Assembly: GCA_022495005.1 (NCBI GenBank)
Contig: JAGYXB010000815.1
Span: 310,001-374,000 of the forward strand
Reading direction: 5' to 3'
Source of the DNA: Rhyacophila brunnea
Taxonomy: Eukaryota; Arthropoda; Insecta; Trichoptera; Rhyacophilidae
Length of the DNA: 64,000 nt
How positions within the stretch are numbered: the stretch's first letter is position 1; each line of letters starts with the position of its first letter. Under the pieces are notes generated by a model. That model saw nothing but the letters and a program-made list of their open reading frames with translations, made no database searches and was not told the origin of the DNA. Positions 46,101 to 58,100 of this stretch are shown piece after piece. A program made the position numbers and the translations under genes.

Positions 46101-49100
46101 GAAAATTTCAAGATTCAAATAGGTAATAAAAAAAGTAGGTTTGCATTCTTGCTCATCCCTCATACTCTCATACCCTCATCGTCATCTTCTGAGCGACTAA
46201 GACCATCCAATCCTCACGGTCCTCTACTTGTCTCAGGGAAAAGTGAAGCCTCTCCCCAGTAAGCTCCTTCATTTGGTTGCTCCAGTGCACTGACACTCTT
46301 CCTCTGCTTCGCCTTACCTGGAGACTAAAAATGTCCAAAAACTGCAGAATGTGTCATAAATATATTATTGTCGATAGCAGCTCCTTTATCTAGAGTCTCT
46401 GGATGATTGACTGGTTTGTCGTGTGCTCTGTCTAAAAAATACGAAGCATTCAGTACCAACACCACATTTTAAAGCTATTAATTGCCTTCCACTCAGTTTT
46501 CCTCGGGGTCTATGACTCGATATTGTACAAAAATATGGTGAACACTAATGTATAGGTCTTGGTTTGTTTCATTCAAGGGTTTTTTACTATTTCAGGTCCT
46601 GGTGGAGAAACTCCTAAGATCATGTCCAAAGATAAAGAACATTTACCTGCTGATGAGACCAAAGAAAGGGCAGGATGTCACCTCTAGACTCAACGAACTT
46701 ACCAGCTCACCTGTAAGAAGAAGTCTTTTATATACATTTCACACCATTTGATTTATGCTATTGCAGATGTACCAAGATAAATCGTTTGCTGTTTGGATTT
46801 GGAATTAAGCTCATCACGGCATAATAATACCGAATGATAATATGCTAAAGCATATTATAGTGTACTCATTTGGCGGATAATTTATACTGGTAAATTTATA
46901 ATCAAAGGTGTTGAAGAAGACCTTCTCCTATTCATATCCCTAAAACTTATTCTGAACATATAGTTAAAAAAAAGGGCTGATGATTAAATTATTTAGTCAT
47001 TTGATATTACCAATATCAAAAAATTAATTATAAATAAATAATGTAAAAGAAATAAAAAAAACATACACCAATTAACTTCTAAGCAAGAGTATTTTGAAAA
47101 CTGTGATTTATTTCAAAACCGATTAACTCAGCTGCAACTAAATTGACTTTTATCCCGAAACCACAGAATAGTAAAACGTCAAAACAGGCTGCCATATTGT
47201 TATTTTACTAGGAAAAACTTCTGCCAACGAATATAAATTTTTCTATGATTACCAATACTACCATGATAATATTAAATTTATTAATTGAACTGATGTTTAC
47301 ATAGTAGGACACAAGAGATTTTTGTTAAGAGCATACTTCAGTGAAATGGCAAATAATTTTCAACTATAGGCGCGACGAAATTTTGGACTCGCTGGCAATC
47401 GGAGAGCGAAAGTCGATCTGTGAATACGTCAATTTGTTTCGTGATGGCGACGGGGGTATTAATTCTTAAGTCGTGTGAAGATGACTAAAAAACGTTACCC
47501 ATTTACTTGAAAAAGAAAACATGTAAATGAATATGTTACTAATAGAACAATAAACAGAACATTAAATGGACGCATGTTGAATTTTTATGACAAATTATGT
47601 TTTGTTCTGCAGGCGTCGTTTGCAAAATCTTCGCGTCGCGTAGTCACTATCATTTTAGACCGTGCCCCAGCTGAAGTATAGCCTTAATAATATCCTAATA
47701 TTATTTTGGAATCACTATGGAATGTTGCAATATAAAAAGTTTATATTATGTAATTCTGTCTAGATATAGTACAAAACATTTTGTGTAGAACCTTTGTATT
47801 TCTAATAATCAGATGGAATTGAATGATGTACCAAAATGATGTAAACTACACAATAATCTTATTAAATCAATGTAATATTATTGTAGCTACACGGTATATT
47901 GATGTAATCAATTTATGGTAATTTGCATCCATCATTGGTAGAATAATAGTTCCTATTCTGACAATATCATTTCAGTGGTTATGTAAATTATCATATTATG
48001 ACCAAATGTGACTCCTCCCTCACTTATTTATACATCATGATGAGACACATCCAATTATCCAATACTGGTTTTTTCCCCAATAAATTCATGCTAAAGTTGA
48101 CTTGAAAAACATATATTATATATATATACAAAACGTATTTATAATAAATAGTATAGCATAATATAATTTCATTTATAAAAGTTAAAAATAATATGTAATA
48201 ATAATGCATATATTCTTAGCCATAAGGCTCAATGACAGTAGTGTAGTGAAATAGTAATGTCATCAGTAATATAAGTGAAACAATCACAAACAGCCAGGTT
48301 TTGAAAACATCACATAAATATATGGTGACCTCATCGGGATTGAAACCAGAGCCCCGGATGAAAGGCCAGCGCCTTACGCACTATACTAGCCCATAGCTCA
48401 ATGTAAACGTAAAATACACAACCAAACTAGTTGTTACTGCAATTATTAAAATACCTTTTGATACATCAATAAAAGCATTCATTTTTTTTTTCATTTAACA
48501 ATATCATTAAGTACAAAGCTGTACATCACTTTCTATTAATTTTGGGAAAATGACTTTAGGAATGCAGTGTTTGAAGTTTCTAGTCGAATGACTGTTTAAT
48601 CGTCATCATCAGTTTCAAATAAATTATATGTATAATATGGTAGTAGCATTAAAATTGGCACAAATTGTACCAAAAAGGTGCAAAAGGAAGAGAGATAAGT
48701 CTGTTTTTGCTGCCAAATTAACAATACAGTCTATATGTGTAAAGTAGAAAAGGAACTAGTCAAATCAAAGGCACTGAATTAGTGAATTTCATAACATAAA
48801 TTCTATCTTATTTTGATTCTTCTGTAAAGTAGTGATTTTAAACTTATTTCCCTTTCTCTTTTGCATACAAAAATATTTATAAATGTCTCAAATTCATAAT
48901 CGACAACTTTTTGGATATGTACATTGCAAATTGCCTAAAATTATTGTCAGTGTATAGTGTCAAGAGATTCATCACTCTTCACTGTATATAAAAAGGCTAT
49001 TGAGAGTCTTTTTAAGTTACTCCATAGCTTCATAGCAACCTAAATATGTACGTACTCACCATGTGTTAAAAGAAAGCATGTCACAGGACAGTGAACAGAT

Positions 49101-52100
49101 GTATTTATAAGTTCTGAGCAGAAAATATCATTGTTTATTTAACATTATGTTCTGTTTCCAGCTCTTTGAAACAATAAGAAAGGAGCGTCCGTCTGAGTTG
49201 AATAAGATTGTCCCCATCTCGGGAGATGTGACTGAACCAGAGCTGGGCATCAGCCTATCCGACCAGGCCGTACTTATTCAAAAGGTCAGTGATGTGAATA
49301 ATCTGAATCTTTCTTATGAATACCTAATGATTTTTCAGTTTACTTAATTTTTATACAAGATTGACTTTATAATTTAGCATTTTTTATTGAGAATACATTA
49401 CATACAAGGCAGAGTCTCAGAGACATACCATAATTATTCGATTTATTTACACAAAATATAGAGGTGTATTCAACAAGTCCCACAATTGATCATAGACAAT
49501 AATACCTCGGTTGTAGAGTTAGGTAAACCTCTACACCTACTCACAGCGCCAATTGTGACCACACAGAGAAAAATATATGTTACTTAAACAAAACAGTACA
49601 TTTCTTAAAATATTGTAATAAAAATATTTTCTAAACTAATAACTTAATACTATACATATATTATGTACAGTGTACAATGCATTCACAACATAGTATACTC
49701 ACAAACAACTAAAAAGTTGTATTTTGCTATCTTCATAAAAATAATCTACAGATGTTCCTTCAGTTGGAATTTTAGGAGGTTTAGAATAGATATCGTAGAT
49801 AAAAAAAATCATTCCATCAATAATAATAGTCCTTTTAGAGATTTTAGGCAGTGGCGTAGTGCCCGTCTCTGAAGCAGTGGTATGTGTGTGAATCCCGTGT
49901 CTGGAAAATATCACATACTTACTGTTTTTTCAATGCATTTGATGCAGAGAAAAAACCCAATAAGTTTTGTAAATGGCTAACAAAAAACCTTTGCAAGTAA
50001 AAATAGTTTGTTGATATAACTTCCATACTGTGAATGTCAATATGCTCTGCTTAGAAGTGAAATGGCCATTAATAATAAATTTGGAATACCTACCACACCA
50101 AGTGTCAAATTCATGGATTCATCAATAATTGAGCCGTTGCCCGGAATAACGTTGTATCCAACAATATTCTTGTTTTGAGAAAAATGGAAAAAAATAAACC
50201 AGTTATGTTTTGTTACATTTTATATTTTAAATACAATAAACATACAATTATTAAGAGTTTTAAATGTAAAGTGGCGAAGAAAGGCAATTAAATTTGGATT
50301 TATTACAAAAAAATATAGTAAATTAGTGGAAAAATGTTGTATATGAAAATTTCACATACAACATTATTCCACAAAATGTATTTTATTCATTCTGCTTCAC
50401 TGAATAGTGCCTTAAAAAAGGCAGCATGCTCATCTAACATGAATTCACACATGTCATTGAGGTCTTTGAGCTTAGAATTATCTTCGTCTGCTTTCTGAAC
50501 ATAGCGTCCGACATTCGACTCTCAATACATGAGACGAGATGATGACTTTGTCCATTGTGATTCAGTAACCTGAATGCTAATTGAATATTTCTCTTGATAT
50601 TAAAATCGAGAACAAATCCCGGATAAAAAAAATTTTGGCACAAACGCGACCTTGCAAAATAGAACTAGGAACGATTAAAAAAAATTGAAACGGTATTAGA
50701 TTAAGTTACAATATATAGAGCACTATAATGCCAGCATTATTATCAAACAACATTTCCAATAACAATATGGATAAATCAATTGAATACAATCGATTTATGT
50801 TCGACATATTAATAATATGTCGAACGTAATAATTTTTTTCATGAGATCAACAGAACTGTCAAATGGTATACAACATTATTCCACAAAACTGTTTCGACGG
50901 GTAAATTGAAGGCTTAATAATATTTATTCTGGATAAATACTCTTTTCCTACATCCTTCAGCTTCCTAGCTTTGATATTTGTCCAGTTTAAAACATTAGAT
51001 GTCCGTTTTCTTCCTTTATTCAAGTGAATTATACCACGCTCCGTGATATTGACGGATGGCGACGCCATTTTGACAATAGCATATACAACGTTCTTCCACA
51101 AACCAATAACTTTAAACTGCTGCCACAAGCCTAAATATTTTTTCTTTGCCATACTACCTACCTTAAACGATGCATAAAAACATACCCAACATTATTCCAT
51201 CAATAACTCAACATTGACATTTTTGTTGGATACAACATTATTCCGGGCAACGGCTCAATTATTGTAACGCCACGTTGCTGAATTCAAAGGAAAAATATTT
51301 GCTAACAACCTACTGATACTAAGTGACATGGTGTTGCTTCTTCCTTGAAATCTAGATTAAAAATGTAACATTATTGTATTGTTTTAAATCCAGCGCACTA
51401 ACAATGATTTCTTGTTACAGGTGTCCGTTGTGTTTCACTCTGCGGCGACGGTGAAGTTTGACGAGAAATTAAAACTTTCGGTAGCCATTAATATGCTAGG
51501 CACCAAAAGACTCGTCGAACTCTGTCACAGGATGCTTAGTTTAGAGGTCAGAGTTATTCTTTATTATTTTTCTACCATGTTTTGCCCACCATGAAAGTCG
51601 TTTGGCAAATTCATATGTTGTTTTTCAATATTGTGTATTTGAAAACAAACCAAGGACCTCGTAGGTTGAGCAAGTGGCTAACATTCATTTTTCATAAAAA
51701 ACTGTTAATTTTTAACTGCATATTTCTGTGGTTTTAGTGCATATTTTAATGATTTTAAGTGCATACGTGCATGCATATAATCATGTTTTTTGTTGCATAT
51801 AAATCCGCTCCCTAGTAATAACTTCTGTTTCTATGTGAAATTAATTATAGATCAATTAAAAACTCCATTGAAAATTTTACCATGTAATTTTAAATTAGAT
51901 GAAAACTGAAGATAATGCCATATTGAAATATATTAATTCGAAAAAGTGCTATAACTGCAGACATCAGCGTATCTATTCTATACACAAGACTGCTATCGGC
52001 AGCTATTTAGGGTAGTTTTTCATATGTTTGTATCAAAATAATATATGTAATCGTTACAATAAGTTAGCCATCTAAACAGTCAAAACTGTCTATCTCGTTC

Positions 52101-55100
52101 TAAAATTTAGGACACCCAAGAGAGGTGCTGTTAAAACATAGCACTCATTCTAACAATTACAACTACCTTATTGTAATTCGAGTGCTTAAAGTCAGACAAC
52201 GTTATCTACAAAAAAGTGTTTTTTTTTTTTTTTGAGATAACGTTATTTTACATTTACGGCTACATGATAGTCAAACAACGTTATGTCAATCTTTTCTAAT
52301 TTCTTATTAAATCGTCAGTAAAGTTTAACGCTAACTACATAAGTTACCCTTGTTTTCATATTTTTTAAAACTATCCCTATAAATTTTAACATCATCATAA
52401 GCAAGATAAATGTACAATACACAATAAATTATAAAATATTAACATTAGGTTTTAAATAAACATTTCCCTTGTAAAGTTACAAGAATCTAAAATAACGATT
52501 TTTGGCTATCCTGTAAAGTTGCACTTTTGTAGATAGTGTTGTTTGACACTAAGCCCTCGAATTGTTACAATAACTGCTAATACTTCGATACAAAACTACC
52601 CTTGATAGCAACCGATAGCAGTCTTGTGTATAAAATAGATGCGCTGATGTACCAAATGATATGGCTTTATTCTCAATTTGGACACACCAATGTTTACAGC
52701 AATACTCTTGTGATATTAATATATTTTATGTGATCATTAAATATCACTTTCTAAAATGAGAAAATATAAGGTATAATAATGACATAATATATGTCTTTCT
52801 TTCATAGAAAAGATATCCCAAATTATATCAACACAGCACCTTGGCCCTGTGTTAGTATTAGTAATAGTTACAAAAATTCTGGGATTAAACTGTATTATTC
52901 AGACATCAGGCATAGTAAATTTGCTGCGTACCATACGGGTAACTGCAAATACCAGTGTCAATCCCAACTGGCTTTTATCTAGATGTCATATTATAATTAA
53001 AAGAACTGAGAAACATTTTAATTAAAATTTTCATTATGTTTGTAGGCCCTAGTGCATGTATCGACGGCGTACTGCAACTGTGACCGAGCCGTAGTAGACG
53101 AAATGGTTTACCCGCCACCTTTTGAACCGGACCACATCGTCAACCTTGTTCAATGGATGGGAGAAGACCTCGTAGATCACGTTACACCAAACCTTATAGG
53201 TAAATATGCAAATAACTTGGAAATGCATGACAAACATACAAAGTGTATGAATCCTAGAATAAATCTTGGACCAAGTGGAATTGCAGAGGGTGTTTCAAAT
53301 TCCGTCAATAGGTGGATGAATATTATTAGCAGTTGAAATCAAATTAATAACATTACTACATTTGATTCCTACATGGCGTTATGATTGCTCCAAATTTTTT
53401 TCGTGGCGTCCCTGTACCTGCTAATTCACGAGTGGAGAACTAACTACAAGGTTCTAAGTGTTTGTTCTTTGCAAAACAAAAGTCGCAATGAAGCAGCTTA
53501 GAATACTACTTCATTGTTGGGTTTGTTTTGTCAACACTTAGAACCTTGTAGTATTCGGTTCACGAATTGTTTTTTTACTATATTATAATATAATATGTTT
53601 ATGATATTATGTCAACTTCTATTATAAGGAAAGAGGTTTTTGTGAAGAACATCAGTTGAAGTATAACCTTATGAAGGAGAGGGTTTAGAAGAAATTTTTG
53701 AGACTTCTTTACTTGCGGCTGTATTATTTTACATTGTTTTTACTATTTAACATTATTTGTCATATTCTATCAATTAATAATGATAGCCGATGATATACAA
53801 ACAATAATTTTCTAACCCTGTTAGACTGTTTGGAAGTATCCATGGGGGGGCTACTGAGATAAACAGAAGAAATTAGAAAGATTTCCTAGGCAAACTGAAT
53901 GCAAGCACTATGGAATAGACCACAGTGAATCAATAAAGGGAGAGGCCTACATCTGGCAACAGATAGATCCATTTGTAATAATGAGAAGAGAATTTTCCAA
54001 GTGTTTGTTTGTTTTAATTTCAGGAAATAGGCCAAACACTTACACATTCACAAAGGCGTTAGCGGAAGACATGTTGCTCAAAGAGTGCGGAAACCTTCCA
54101 GTAACTATTGTCAGACCATCTATAGGTAAGACTGCTCTATGTATTAATATTTTGTTCATTAGTTAAATTTGAATGTACAAGTTTTCTGACAAACCAGGTT
54201 GGTTTGTGAAAGAATCTCTAAAAGAGTAATTTTTAATGAATATCAAAAGTTAACGGTCTTTACTTGAGTTTAAAAATCGGAAACGCTAAATTAGCGATGA
54301 ACTTAACCATATCTCATTCGTTCGATAAATGCGTTGAAATGTCATAATAGAAATAATGTAGTAGACTCTTTCTATACAGTCCAATTTCTTTGGGCTTTGT
54401 CTATAGGTTTTATTCGTTTTTGTATGCTATTTACATTTTAAAGCTAAATGTAATATAAACTTTACAAGTCAAAACAATTTAAAACAAGCAGTATCGTTGC
54501 CAGTTGCTATCGGTATGTGAAATAATCAACCAATAACATTTCCAAATGTGATTTTACTTTTAGTCCTCTCATCGCGAGCGGAACCTGTAGACGGATGGTT
54601 GGACAATTTAAACGGTCCGACGGGAATAATAGCGGCAGCCGGGAAGGGATTCTTTAGAACGATGCTGTGTCACGGTAGCAGAACGGCAGACTTAGTCCCC
54701 GTGGATACGGTCATCAATCTGATGGTCGCGGCCGCATGGAGGACGGCCACCGCAAGGTGGGTGAACAGGTCGGACTCAATACACTGCTCGACCGCACTAT
54801 ACATTTATTCCCTTTTTAATGGTGGAAGGGATAATCTTATAAATATATTTCAAGTATATGGCACACTAACACAATATAATAATACACTTTTCTCATAAAT
54901 TTGTTTTGCTGGTAAAATAACTATGTACTGAGAATTTGCTGTTAGTGCAAATTTGAAAATAGATGACCAGTTGGAAAAAAGAGATATTGTAGAAAACATC
55001 TCGAAATATTATTTTTTCGTTAGAATAGAATTTTAGAAGGAATTCGGTAAGAGTCTAGTAATGCGGTCAGTGTTTGGCAGATTTTTAATCTATGAAAACG

Positions 55101-58100
55101 GACACTGATCGTTTCTCTCGATTTTTTATATTATATCTGCTTAAATATTCATACAATATTATGTAGAATGCGAAAAGTTAATCTTGATGTATGGCATATT
55201 GGCATACTAAAATCGCCTCTTGCATTTACCTATTCCTTCCCCATACTGAAAGCAGTTGATGTTTCTTATTTATGTGTATTGTAAGTCATTTAGATGCGTT
55301 AATAATCCAAAAAGTTTGGAAAGTGATAGTAGGAATATTATAATTCATTTAGCGAATAAGTATAACGACAAAAGACGATATTCGTACATAAACAATATTG
55401 ACGAAAGAATCGCGGCAATGGCAGGCCAAATCATTTGACATTTCAATATTGCCATATAACTTAAAATATTCCACTCCTGGCAATATTCTCACAATACTTC
55501 AATAACAACTCGAGCGCCGCCACCAAGCCTCAAGTTGAACTTGTCGCATTTCATGCGTATTATATTATGTAATTGGTAGGTTTCTTCACATGTATAATGA
55601 AAAATCTTAGCAAGCAAATATACTTTGGTTCTATATGATTCATAATTCGATAGAGTATGTAGAATGTTTGAAAATGTTTAGTGTCACGCTCTCTTGAAAA
55701 AAAGCAATGGAACGCCAACTCCACGCGCATCACTCTACTCTATTGATTATAACATAGTTATTCTAACCAACAATAATAATACTAACTTTTTAATTTCTCC
55801 ATATTAACATGTTAAATTTATATAATATTATAATGTATAGTCTAGTCCAGACCAATATATACATGTGCTCGCAAGCAAATAACATAATTGTTTATAATCT
55901 TTTACCTCTACACAAGTGCATGTACACAATCATTTTTTTGAAATTGAACACGTCATGTCCACAACTACAAACATTGCTATAAAATTAAATGCAGTTTCGT
56001 TTGTCCATATCGTATAAATTAGCACGGCTTAATCAATTCCATGATACCATGTGTACCACTTCCGATGAAACAGTTGAAATTTTCACACAAACATGGCGAC
56101 ACTTGTCTGGACTAGGCTTAATGAAGAATATATTTTATTGAATTGTTATAATACATAAAAAAATTGTAATTCATCGGATATAAGCAGGCTTTTTTCATAA
56201 TGATACCCATACCATCATTTTTTTAAAAAGTGTTTCTTAAATGTATTTGAAGTCTAATTGTGATTAAATAGATATTTAATTTTTTATATAAAAAATTGAC
56301 CCTACTGTTTAAATATTTAATGATTTTGAAGCTAAAAAAGGTGACTAAAAAAGCACAAGTAGGTACATATACCCATACTTTTTCTTCAAAAAAATCACTA
56401 GACAAAAGGAATGTTAGGACTCGCATGCATTCCAGGTACATGTGACCTCATTGAGCCGTCCACAAGCACTCGCGTCATGACGACTGTTGCACGCAGTCAA
56501 GGTACAGGTGACCTCATTAAGGTGTCCTATAACTGCGAGACACGCGCCATATGAATAAGGTTTTAGGGTGATAATTTATAAGCCAAAATGATGATTTTTT
56601 TCTATTAGTAAAAATATAACTAGCCGAGTACGTACTTTAATGTTTTGAACTTCAGTACTATTTTATGATTACTGACAATCGTACAGAAAATCTGGTGGCG
56701 TAATTTGATGTCAATTAATTTGCAAATTTCAGATCTGATGGCATCACAGTTTACAATTGCTGTACTGGTCAGCAAAAACCGATCCTTTGGAAGGACTTTG
56801 TAGGATTGTGTTTCACATATATTAGAAAACATCCATTTGGTGAGCATTCAAAACCTTTTATTAATATATTGTATTTGTGTTTGATTTAGTCAAATTAGCC
56901 TCTTGTTAGTCTTTCTTTACAATATTTTGTTGTGTGTTAATTCATATTAAATATGTATACTTAATAATAAATGTACACAATTTTTTCAGGCGATTTAATG
57001 TGGTGGCCTGGTGGAGAAGTGCGTTCGAGTCGAGTCGTGTACACAATAGAGAATGCCCTCCTGCACAGATTGCCAGCGCTCTTCCTTGACTTTGTTGCTA
57101 AATTAACTGGAAAGAGACCAAGGTATGAATCATTACATCACCAAAGGACACTAGAGTCGTTGAGTCATAAAACCCATTTCGGTGACTACTTAGGAAAAAT
57201 CACAAAACATGTTTTCACTTCGTACCTACTACGTAGTGTCATCTAGGTAAGAGGACAAGAGAGGGCGGCGTAGTAATAGCTCATTGCTAAGGTGGTTGGC
57301 GAAGATTGAAAATACGACTTATTATTAAGTGAAAACAGTGATGTTAACTGCACAACTCCTGTTTATTTTTCCGTATTACGTATTGAAAGTTACTACAAAT
57401 TATCATTTTAAACAGTCGCACCCGGGGGGTGGTACGATCTTTTTCCGACTTTAGAGTAAGGAATAGGGAAAGTATTTTTTCTCAAATTATAGTGCCGGGC
57501 TCCACGTCTCTCGAGAAACAAGAACACGTCGCTTGGATTAAAAGAGAAAACTCATAACCAGATACATATAAACCTTTGCAAGAGTCGTGTTACTCTGTCA
57601 CTTTTTAAGCACATTTCAAAATTTCACTAGGTGTTTAAACTGGTGAACAATATAACAAGGTCTCTTGGCAGCACCCTGATGTTTTTGCTTGGTGATTGTA
57701 AATATATTATATAATTTTATTTTCTATTTACTGACAAAAAATATTGATGACAAATACCTCAAAGCAAGGAAATGTCATGTAATTTATAATAAAGGGAGTT
57801 TAAAGTTGTCTTCTCTATACGTTATAATCTTTCCTGTTCACATAATGTGACATCATAATACATACACATGAAACGTCTACATGTTTCCAAAATCCTAATG
57901 TTATTGTGTTCCAAGCTTTCATGATCGGTTTTAACCTTTTTACTGCCGGTAGGTGTATGTATGGCGGTACCTTGCACGCCACGAATTTTATTGCAAAAAT
58001 AAAAAATTTTACATTTCAAGTGATAAAACGAATTCTGTTTGAACTCTGAATATCTGACAATATTCCCATTACATGTCATTGTCTGTTCAACATATTTGTA

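Noticed and set aside
54757..54898. Continuation of the FAR frame past exon 7
   Set aside because: A good GTGGGT donor lies at 54757 and exon 8 restores the family sequence. The extra codons have no FAR similarity.
57123..57246. Continuation of the FAR frame past exon 9
   Set aside because: The GTATGA donor at 57123 joins in phase to exon 10, which starts the FAR_C domain. The extension is not conserved in the family as I know it.
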